DNA of 5,149 nt, from the NCBI GenBank assembly GCA_031276365.1, contig JAISNG010000035.1, positions 1 to 5,149 on the forward strand, in the 5' to 3' direction. Positions 1 through 4,838 of the stretch are shown here, one piece after another. Origin of the DNA: Campylobacteraceae bacterium. GTDB lineage: Bacteria; Campylobacterota; Campylobacteria; Campylobacterales; Campylobacteraceae. The notes beneath the pieces are model-generated. The model saw nothing but the letters and a program-made list of their open reading frames with translations. It ran no database searches and had not been told where the DNA came from. The first letter of the stretch is position 1. Every line of letters starts with the position of its first letter. The translations under genes were made by a program, and so were the position numbers.

Positions 1-30
1 AATTTTAAAGTGTTTACACAAGAGGTATAA
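1..30 (+). CDS. 3' end of an upstream gene (partial, unidentified)
   Basis: Frame 1 is open from the window edge and reads NFKVFTQEV before a TAA at 28-30. That stop overlaps the ATG of the next gene (TAATG), an arrangement typical of translational coupling. Nine residues are too few to identify a product. In Campylobacter the gene before rsfS is nadD (nicotinate-nucleotide adenylyltransferase), so that is a guess from gene order only. A second frame is also open from the edge and ends at 35 (ILKCLHKRYNE), so even the frame is uncertain. Confidence 0.3.
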   Translation, partial: NFKVFTQEV

Positions 31-359
31 TGAATAAGCGCGCGGAATTTATAGCGGATTTGCTGAGAGAGAAAAAGGCGGACGACGTTCAGATTTTTGA
101 TATGAACGGCACGGATTATTTTGTTGAGTATGTGGTTGTAGCTACGACTATGGGCGAAAGACATGCGCTTAGCTTACTTGATTTTTTAAAAACAGAACTT
201 AAGAAACAAGATGAGCATGTGCTGAATATTGAAGCGAGCAGCGAGTGGATAGTGATAGATTTGGGCGATATTTTGATACATCTTTTGACGCCTGAATTTA
301 GAGTTAAATATAATCTTGAAGAGTTTTTGACAAAAAGAGAAAGTATTAAAAATATTTAA
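30..359 (+). CDS. rsfS: Ribosomal silencing factor RsfS (RsfS/YbeB/Iojap family)
   Basis: This 109-residue protein matches the size and pattern of the RsfS/YbeB/Iojap family. These proteins bind uL14 on the large ribosomal subunit and block subunit joining, lowering translation under starvation. Visible family features are the segment DYFVEYVVVATTMGERHA (about residues 29-46), corresponding to the family's D-Y-F/V...AT...R-H block, and SEWIVIDLGDILIHLL (about 71-86), corresponding to the W-x-x-x-D-x-G-D-x-x-x-H core. An R-x-x-Y-x-L-E-E-F-L tail follows. The start is supported by AAGAGGT at 20-26, four nt before the ATG. It is the first gene of a tight + strand run, with dapE 12 nt downstream. 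No odd features; identification is from motif recognition. Confidence 0.92.
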   Translation: MNKRAEFIADLLREKKADDVQIFDMNGTDYFVEYVVVATTMGERHALSLLDFLKTELKKQDEHVLNIEASSEWIVIDLGDILIHLLTPEFRVKYNLEEFLTKRESIKNI

Positions 360-371
360 AAGCGAGGATTT

Positions 372-1499
372 ATGGAGAACAAAGAACTGTTTTTTGCTCT
401 TTTAAACACGCCTTCAATTACTCCAAATGATGGAGGATTGCTGGCTTTTATAGAGGATTATCTGCCCGATTTTACAGCAAAAAGAATAGACATTGAGGGC
501 ATAAAAAATCTCTTTTTATATAAGAAGTTCGGCGAGGGAATACATCTGTGTTTTGCAGGACATGTAGATGTAGTGCCTCCGGGCGAGGGTTGGGAGAGCG
601 ACCCGTTTGAGCCTTTTGAAAAGGACAATTTTGTTTATGCAAGAGGCGCGCAGGATATGAAAAGCGGCGTTTGCGCGATTTTGCAAGTTTGCAAGAGTGT
701 TAAGCATTTTAATGGCACTTTGTCTGTTTTGCTGACAAGCGATGAAGAGGGCGAGGCAAAAAACGGGACAATAAAAGTACTGGAATTTTTGAAAAGCGAG
801 AATTTTCTGCCTGACTTTGCTATCGTAGTAGAGCCTACATGTGTTAAAAATTTCGGCGATACGATAAAGATAGGAAGACGCGGCTCAATTAACGGGAAGA
901 TTGAAGTAAGAGGTGTTCAAGGACATGTTGCTTATCCTCAAAATACGAAAAATCCAATTCATCAAGTAGCAAATTTACTGCCGAAAATCGCAGAACATAG
1001 ATTTGACAAAGGAGATGATATTTTTGAGCCAAGTACGCTTGTTATTACAAGCATCAAAGCAGGCGAGGGCGTAACAAATGTAACGCCAAAAACACTTACC
1101 ATCATGTTTAACATCAGAAATTCGCCTCTTGTCAAAATAGAAGATGTGGAGCGTTATCTAAGGTCAAATTTCGGTCTTTTGTACATGTTAAATAATCAGG
1201 GCAAGGATAAATTGGATTTTGATTTGGAGCTGAAAGAGTCTGCCAAACCTTTCATGACGGACAAAAGTTCTATTTTGATAGCGCATTTGGCAAGGTCTAT
1301 TGAAGAGATAACGGGATTTGTTCCGGAAATAAGCGCCGCAGGCGGCACGAGCGATGCGCGGTTTTTTGCAGAGTTTGGCGTAAGCGTAGCGGAATTTGGC
1401 GTCTTAAACGATACGATACATGCGGCAAATGAAAGATGCCATTTGACTCATTTGTATGATTTGATTAAAGTTTACAGTACGCTTTTGGCAAAATTTTAA
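372..1499 (+). CDS. dapE: Succinyl-diaminopimelate desuccinylase
   Basis: The 375-residue protein is full length for DapE, the di-zinc M20-family enzyme that hydrolyses N-succinyl-L,L-diaminopimelate in the cytoplasmic lysine/meso-DAP pathway, which supplies peptidoglycan. The metal and catalytic ligands can be followed in order: GHVDVVP with His64, RGAQDMKSG with Asp95 (bridging), TSDEEGE with Glu125 (general base) and Glu126, VVEPT with Glu154, and DTIHAANE with His350. They correspond to H67, D100, E134, E135, E163 and H349 of the Haemophilus enzyme. GRRGSINGKIEVRGVQGHVAYP (about 168-189) is the start of the dimerisation domain, with His185 at the position that reaches the partner active site. 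GGTSDARF (324-331) is also typical. A GCGAGGA ribosome site lies just before the ATG. The gene sits 12 nt after rsfS and 13 nt before ridA, so an operon is likely. M20 relatives such as ArgE are less likely given the RGAQDMKSG and GGTSDARF blocks. Confidence 0.95.
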   Translation: MENKELFFALLNTPSITPNDGGLLAFIEDYLPDFTAKRIDIEGIKNLFLYKKFGEGIHLCFAGHVDVVPPGEGWESDPFEPFEKDNFVYARGAQDMKSGVCAILQVCKSVKHFNGTLSVLLTSDEEGEAKNGTIKVLEFLKSENFLPDFAIVVEPTCVKNFGDTIKIGRRGSINGKIEVRGVQGHVAYPQNTKNPIHQVANLLPKIAEHRFDKGDDIFEPSTLVITSIKAGEGVTNVTPKTLTIMFNIRNSPLVKIEDVERYLRSNFGLLYMLNNQGKDKLDFDLELKESAKPFMTDKSSILIAHLARSIEEITGFVPEISAAGGTSDARFFAEFGVSVAEFGVLNDTIHAANERCHLTHLYDLIKVYSTLLAKF

Positions 1500-1512
1500 A
1501 AAGGTAGGTTTT

Positions 1513-1884
1513 ATGAAAACATTATCTACAAAAAGCGCTCCTGAAGCGATAGGACCGTACTCGCAAGCCGTAAATGTAAACGGCTTTGTCTTCACATCAG
1601 GACAAATCGCGCTAACAAGCGATGGGAAATTTTTAGATGAAGATATAAAGGTTCAAACCGAACAGGTATTGCAAAATCTATCCGAAATTTTAAAAAGCGG
1701 CAGCAGTTCGCTTGAAAAAGTCGTAAAAACCACCATTTTTTTGACGGATATTAACGATTTTGCGACAGTAAATGAAATATACGCCAAAGCATTCGGCGAG
1801 CACAAACCTGCGCGCAGTACGGTATGCGTAAAGTCTCTGCCAAAAAATGCCAAAGTTGAGATAGAAGCCATAGCCGTTATCTAA
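1513..1884 (+). CDS. ridA: RidA family enamine/imine deaminase
   Basis: At 123 residues this is a typical RidA (YjgF/YER057c/UK114) protein, a cytosolic trimer that hydrolyses reactive enamines/imines such as 2-aminoacrylate released by PLP enzymes, protecting other PLP enzymes. Family landmarks are APEAIGPYSQA with Tyr16, FTSGQIAL (27-34), and the C-terminal signature PARSTVCVKSLPKNAKVEIE, holding Arg101, the carboxylate-binding residue, and Glu117. These match the Arg105/Glu120 pair of archetypal RidA, so the deaminase subfamily is favoured over Rid groups lacking the arginine. AGGTAGG at 1502-1508 provides the ribosome site for the ATG. It is the last intact gene of the rsfS-dapE-ridA run and is followed by a hairpin. 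Confidence 0.93.
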   Translation: MKTLSTKSAPEAIGPYSQAVNVNGFVFTSGQIALTSDGKFLDEDIKVQTEQVLQNLSEILKSGSSSLEKVVKTTIFLTDINDFATVNEIYAKAFGEHKPARSTVCVKSLPKNAKVEIEAIAVI

Positions 1885-1897
1885 AAAATTGTCATTA

Positions 1898-1950
1898 AAC
1901 CGTTAAAATTTTACAAATAATGAAAATTTTACGGTTATCTTGTTGTTTTT
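1898..1950 (+). terminator. Hairpin with T-rich tail after ridA
   Basis: Arms at 1898-1912 (AACCGTTAAAATTTT) and 1923-1936 (AAAATTTTACGGTT) pair over 14 bp with one bulged T at 1904 and a 10-nt loop. The tract at 1937-1950 (ATCTTGTTGTTTTT) is T-rich. It begins 13 nt after the ridA stop, where a Rho-independent terminator is expected. The stem is largely A-T with only four G/C pairs, and the region overlaps the apparent start of a decayed gene, so this is moderate evidence only. Confidence 0.42.
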
Positions 1951-2184
1951 AAGTAACTGCGGCGGCAAAAAAAGCTTATCAACGCAACGATAACTGTGAA
2001 TACGGAAAAATTCTGCGATTGTTTTTTACGATGATGGCGCAAACATTACGCTTTCAGATTTAAAAGGCGCGCGACTATGGCGTCTGGAATAAAATATGCA
2101 AGAAGCGAGTATGAATACAGCGAATGGCACGGAGAGAGCTTAGAAAAAGGAAATGAAACCATTCTTAAAGCAAAAATAGTCTAA
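1920..2184 (+). pseudogene. Decayed MliC-like lysozyme-inhibitor lipoprotein gene
   Basis: No intact frame covers this stretch, but pieces of one small secreted protein can be read by switching frames. ATG at 1920 gives MKILRLSCCF. After the T run at 1946-1950 the next frame gives LSNCGGKK, resembling a lipoprotein signal end with a lipid-acceptor Cys. After the A run at 1967-1973 another frame gives AYQRNDNCEYGK. After the A run at 2006-2010 comes NSAIVFYDDGANITLSDLKG. From about 2074 comes TMASGIKYARSEYEYSEWHG and on to KAKIV and a TAA at 2182-2184. The VFYD strand, the SASGxxY-like block and a closing hydrophobic strand recall the MliC/PliC fold that inhibits host C-type lysozyme in the periplasm. 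At least four frame changes are needed, and no ribosome site precedes the ATG. Family assignment is by eye and moderately sure; the loss of frame is directly visible. Confidence 0.55.
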
Positions 2185-2199
2185 TCAAGAGGTAAAAAA

Positions 2200-2892
2200 G
2201 TGTTTGTCATACTAAAAATGGGTGATACTATGCGCCAATGTGCGCAAAAATACGGCGACTTTGAGCATTGGACGATAAAAGCCGCAGGGCTAAATAGCGA
2301 TGGATTTAAAGTTATAGACGCAAAAAAAGATGAGTTTCCAACTTTTGAAAATATACACGGGATAATCATTACAGGCTCTCACGATATGGTTACAGACAGG
2401 CTTGAATGGATGGAAAAATCCTCAAAATGGCTTAAAGATGCGGATAAAAATGATATACCTATTTTTGGCGTATGTTTTGGGCATCAGCTTTTGGCTCAAA
2501 CCTTTGGCGGAGTTGTGGCAAATCATCCCGAAGGTCCCGAAATAGGTACGATAAGCATAAATCTAACCGACGAAGCGCTCAATGACCCTATTTTTAAGGA
2601 TTTGCCTCAAATATTTTTGGCGCACGCAACACACACTCAATCTGTATTGAAATTGCCCAAAAACGCCGTACTTTTGGCGTCAAACTGTTACGAAGGTTGT
2701 CATGCTTTCAGAATCGGTAAATCTGTTTGGGGCGTTCAATTTCACCCAGAACATGATGAAAATATCATAAAAGAGTATGTCAATGCACAATCGAAAAATA
2801 TAAAAAATCTTCCGATGGTTTTGCACGGTATTTGTCAAACGCCCTATGCAAACAGTATATTGAAAAAATTTGTAGATTTTTGTGTTGTGTGA
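2200..2892 (+). CDS. Stand-alone class I glutamine amidotransferase (GMP synthase-like)
   Basis: This 230-residue protein is a class I (triad) GATase domain that hydrolyses glutamine to deliver ammonia. The nucleophile elbow GVCFGHQLLAQTFGG places Cys92, and GVQFHPEHD places His182 and Glu184, so the Cys-His-Glu triad is complete. IIITGSHDMV (55-64) forms the oxyanion region, and HATHTQSV (142-149) is typical of the GMP-synthase-like subgroup (COG0518). No synthetase or ATP-pyrophosphatase domain is fused and no acceptor partner lies nearby, so the substrate receiving the ammonia is unknown; a GuaA function is not supported. The start is GTG at 2200, preferred because AAGAGGT at 2187-2193 lies six nt upstream and because the family N-terminus (FVILKMGDT) would be lost from the ATG at 2218. 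It follows the decayed lipoprotein gene and ends in a hairpin. Confidence 0.85.
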   Translation: MFVILKMGDTMRQCAQKYGDFEHWTIKAAGLNSDGFKVIDAKKDEFPTFENIHGIIITGSHDMVTDRLEWMEKSSKWLKDADKNDIPIFGVCFGHQLLAQTFGGVVANHPEGPEIGTISINLTDEALNDPIFKDLPQIFLAHATHTQSVLKLPKNAVLLASNCYEGCHAFRIGKSVWGVQFHPEHDENIIKEYVNAQSKNIKNLPMVLHGICQTPYANSILKKFVDFCVV

Positions 2893-2911
2893 GTTACTAA
2901 AACTCACACAA
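2885..2911 (+). terminator. Hairpin overlapping the glutamine amidotransferase stop codon
   Basis: TTGTGTGAGTT (2885-2895) and AACTCACACAA (2901-2911) form a perfect 11-bp stem with loop ACTAA. The TGA stop (2890-2892) is inside the left arm. The following bases (ACCAATTTTAATATGTTTT) are T-containing but not a clean U tract, so this may be an intrinsic terminator of moderate strength or a 3'-end stabilising hairpin. Confidence 0.5.
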
Positions 2912-2928
2912 AACCAATTTTAATATGT

Positions 2929-2956
2929 TTTACAAAAACAGGAAAATGGATATAAG
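2929..2956 (+). promoter_or_regulatory. Candidate sigma-70-type promoter, distal, upstream of mqo
   Basis: TTTACA (2929-2934) and TATAAG (2951-2956) are separated by 16 nt. Transcription starting near 2963 would give a leader of about 78 nt that includes the AAAGGA ribosome site at 3029-3034, so the geometry works with translation of mqo. The region is generally AT-rich, making chance matches likely. Confidence 0.25.
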
Positions 2957-2998
2957 CTAATATTTACGCAAAAAATGCTTAAATGTTAAATTATTTTT

Positions 2999-3028
2999 TT
3001 GAAAAATATATCAAGTTGCATATATAAT
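2999..3028 (+). promoter_or_regulatory. Candidate promoter, proximal, upstream of mqo
   Basis: TTGAAA (2999-3004) and a consensus TATAAT (3023-3028) are spaced by 18 nt, a better sequence match than the distal candidate. However, the expected start point near 3035 would fall after the AAAGGA ribosome site (3029-3034) and only about six nt before the ATG, giving an almost leaderless mRNA. Either the AAAGGA or this promoter is then not used as drawn. Confidence 0.28.
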
Positions 3029-3040
3029 AAAGGATAAAAG

Positions 3041-4384
3041 ATGGCTGAAAAACATTATGATGTTGTTATTGTGGGCGGAGGTATTTCTGGTTCGGCGCTG
3101 TTTTATACGCTTGCAAAATACTCAAACATAAAATCTATCGCGCTTCTCGAAAAATATGACGATTTAGCAACTCTCAGTTCAAACGGACGCGGCAATTCGC
3201 AGACAATCCACATAGGCGATATTGAGACAAACTATACGCTTGCTAAGGCAACACAGGTAAAACGCACGGCAAATATGGTAAAGCGTTATTGTCTTCAATA
3301 TGGATATGAAAATAAACTCATGTTTGCCCACCAAAAAATGGCTGTAGGCATTGGCGATGCTGAAGTGGAGTATATGAAAAAAAGATATGAGGAGTTTAAG
3401 GAGCTGTTCCCGTATCTTGAAGTTTATGATAAGGAAAAGTTAAAAGAGATTGAGCCAAATATCGTATTTGACGAAAATGGCAAAGAGAGAGCTGAAGATA
3501 TCGTGGGTGTTGGCGTTTTAGACCAATACTCTACCGTTGATTACGGAGCGATGACAAAAACTCTTGCGCAAAACGCGCAAAAAGAGAAAAAAAAACAACT
3601 TGACATATTTTTCAATTCGCAGGTTGTAAATATCAAACAGCTTGGCAGCGAACATGTATTGATGACAAAAAACGGCGATGTATTTACGGCGGATTTTGTA
3701 GTAGTAGATGCGGGCGGACACTCTTTGTATCTTGCGCACTCTATGGGACATGGGAAAAACTTCGGTTGCCTTCCGATAGCTGGAAGTTACTACACGACAA
3801 AAGGGCATTTTCTAAAAGGCAAAGTATATATGGTGCAAAATCCCAAACTCCCGTTTGCCGCGTTGCATGGAGACCCTGATGTGCTTTTGGATATGGCTAC
3901 TAGATTTGGTCCGACAGCTCTTGCGCTTCCGCTGCTTGAGAGATTTCATGGGCTTTCAACTGTACCTGATTTTTTCAGAACGCTGAATTTGGACGGTAAA
4001 ATCATCAGAATTCTTTTTAACCTCTTTAAAGACAGAGATATTAGAAACTACATTTTACGCAATTTTGTCTATGAGATACCGTTTTTGAATAAACGCGCAT
4101 TTTTGAAAGATATAAAACGCCTCGTGCCGTCATTGAAACTTGAAGATATCACATATGCCAAAGGCTTTGGCGGCGTAAGACCACAGGTTTTAAATAAAAC
4201 CGAACTCAAACTGATGCTTGGCGAAGCGAGTATAAATCCAGGCACCGGAATAATCTTCAATATGACTCCAAGTCCGGGGGCTACAAGCTGCCTTGGAAAT
4301 GCCGAAAGAGACGCAAAACTCGTCTGCGAACACTTAAAAGCCGACTTCAATCACAAATCATTTCTTGCTGATTTGGTGAACTAA
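3041..4384 (+). CDS. mqo: Malate:quinone oxidoreductase, Helicobacter-type (FAD-dependent)
   Basis: The 447-residue protein is a membrane-associated FAD enzyme expected to oxidise malate to oxaloacetate and pass electrons to quinone, replacing or complementing NAD malate dehydrogenase in the TCA cycle. The N-terminus has the dinucleotide fold: YDVVIVGGGISGSALFYTL with G12-x-G14-x-x-G17, and Glu37 (ALLEK) ending strand 2 for the FAD ribose. NSQTIHIGDIETNYT (52-66), VQNPKLPFAALHGDPD (265-280), GFGGVRPQV (375-383) and FNMTPSPGATSCLGNA (406-421, C-terminal FAD contact) closely resemble the Helicobacter pylori Mqo (about 450 residues), from memory. There is no signal peptide or membrane helix, consistent with peripheral inner-face attachment. 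AAAGGA at 3029-3034 sets the ATG. It is flanked by hairpins and probably monocistronic. A related FAD oxidoreductase (L-2-hydroxyglutarate or glycerol-3-phosphate type) is the main alternative. Confidence 0.85.
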   Translation: MAEKHYDVVIVGGGISGSALFYTLAKYSNIKSIALLEKYDDLATLSSNGRGNSQTIHIGDIETNYTLAKATQVKRTANMVKRYCLQYGYENKLMFAHQKMAVGIGDAEVEYMKKRYEEFKELFPYLEVYDKEKLKEIEPNIVFDENGKERAEDIVGVGVLDQYSTVDYGAMTKTLAQNAQKEKKKQLDIFFNSQVVNIKQLGSEHVLMTKNGDVFTADFVVVDAGGHSLYLAHSMGHGKNFGCLPIAGSYYTTKGHFLKGKVYMVQNPKLPFAALHGDPDVLLDMATRFGPTALALPLLERFHGLSTVPDFFRTLNLDGKIIRILFNLFKDRDIRNYILRNFVYEIPFLNKRAFLKDIKRLVPSLKLEDITYAKGFGGVRPQVLNKTELKLMLGEASINPGTGIIFNMTPSPGATSCLGNAERDAKLVCEHLKADFNHKSFLADLVN

Positions 4385-4388
4385 CTTA

Positions 4389-4417
4389 CGACATATCCGT
4401 TTAGGTCGGATATGTCG
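4389..4417. terminator. Perfect hairpin between mqo and the CRISPR array (possibly bidirectional)
   Basis: CGACATATCCG (4389-4399) and CGGATATGTCG (4407-4417) form a perfect 11-bp stem with a 7-nt loop. It starts five nt after the mqo TAA and ends exactly at the base before the terminal CRISPR repeat. On the + strand it is followed by ATTTATAAAAG, a weak U-rich tail lying inside the decayed repeat. On the minus strand there is no U tract. It sits between two convergent transcription units and would suit a terminator for both, more convincingly for mqo. Confidence 0.55.
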
Positions 4418-4453
4418 ATTTATAAAAGTAGAAATTTAATCATGAGTCTAGAC
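4418..4453 (-). repeat. Terminal, leader-distal degenerate CRISPR repeat
   Basis: Compared with the consensus it carries three changes, at repeat positions 28, 31 and 34 on the minus strand (G to T, G to A, G to A). All fall in the 3' handle. The stem partners C26-G31 and C23-G34 are lost, so this copy should not fold as a Cas12a handle. No spacer follows it in the transcript, so it has no guide to carry and would be free to decay. Confidence 0.9.
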
Positions 4454-4482
4454 GTTCATGGCATGGAATGCCGCAAGAACAG

Positions 4483-4518
4483 ATATACAACAGTAGAAAT
4501 TTAATCATGAGTATAGAC
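4483..4518 (-). repeat. Second leader-distal repeat, two substitutions
   Basis: Two changes from consensus: G34 to T in the handle, breaking the C23-G34 stem pair, and G6 to T, which breaks the palindrome GTCTAGAC at the repeat's 5' end. This handle precedes the oldest spacer (4454-4482) on the minus strand, so that crRNA may be poorly bound by Cas12a. Confidence 0.9.
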
Positions 4519-4547
4519 AACTTTATCCATTGTCCCGCGAGCCGTAA

Positions 4548-4838
4548 ATCTACAACAGTAGAAATTTGATTATGAGTCTAGACTCGGGGTTATATTCGGG
4601 CTTTTAGCCTAATCTACAACAGTAGAAATTTGATTATGAGTCTAGACTTGAAGCAGATTTAAATACGGTAGACACATCTACAACAGTAGAAATTTGATTA
4701 TGAGTCTAGACATGTTTACGACTATAAAAATATAAAGGAATCTACAACAGTAGAAATTTGATTATGAGTCTAGACGCTTGGTTCTAAAGGGCTATTTGGT
4801 TTATCTACAACAGTAGAAATTTGATTATGAGTCTAGAC
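4548..4838 (-). repeat. Block of five variant-B repeats inside the array
   Basis: Repeats at 4548, 4612, 4676, 4740 and 4803 read TTTGATTATGAG on the + strand, whereas the repeats on both sides read TTTAATCATGAG. On the minus strand these are positions 13 (G to A) and 16 (T to C), always changing together. Both lie in the 5' part of the repeat that Cas12a removes, outside the 19-nt handle. Confidence 0.92.

Noticed and set aside
516..1595. Minus-strand open frames within dapE and across the dapE/ridA junction (516-707, 1404-1595)
   Set aside because: They lie opposite strongly conserved coding sequence, lack family motifs and are explained as antisense shadows of dapE and ridA.
1889..1917. 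TTGTCA-N17-TACAAA as a promoter for the region after ridA
   Set aside because: The expected start near 1924 falls after the ATG at 1920, the -10 match is weak, and it overlaps the hairpin, so it is not supported.
2077..2184. A 35-codon ORF starting at ATG 2077 as an independent small gene
   Set aside because: It has no ribosome site and its sequence reads as the C-terminal third of the decayed MliC-like protein, so it is better treated as part of the pseudogene.
1653..2907. Minus-strand open frames opposite ridA and the glutamine amidotransferase (1653-1871, 2181-2369, 2680-2907)
   Set aside because: Short, no recognisable product, and opposite genes with intact catalytic motifs.
2970..3000. 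AAAAAAT...ATTTTTT pairing upstream of mqo as a terminator or regulatory hairpin
   Set aside because: The arms are purely A/T, short, and expected by chance in this AT-rich gap.
3518..4350. Minus-strand open frames within mqo (3518-3808, 4069-4350)
   Set aside because: The + strand reading encodes conserved Mqo motifs throughout; the antisense translations show no domain.
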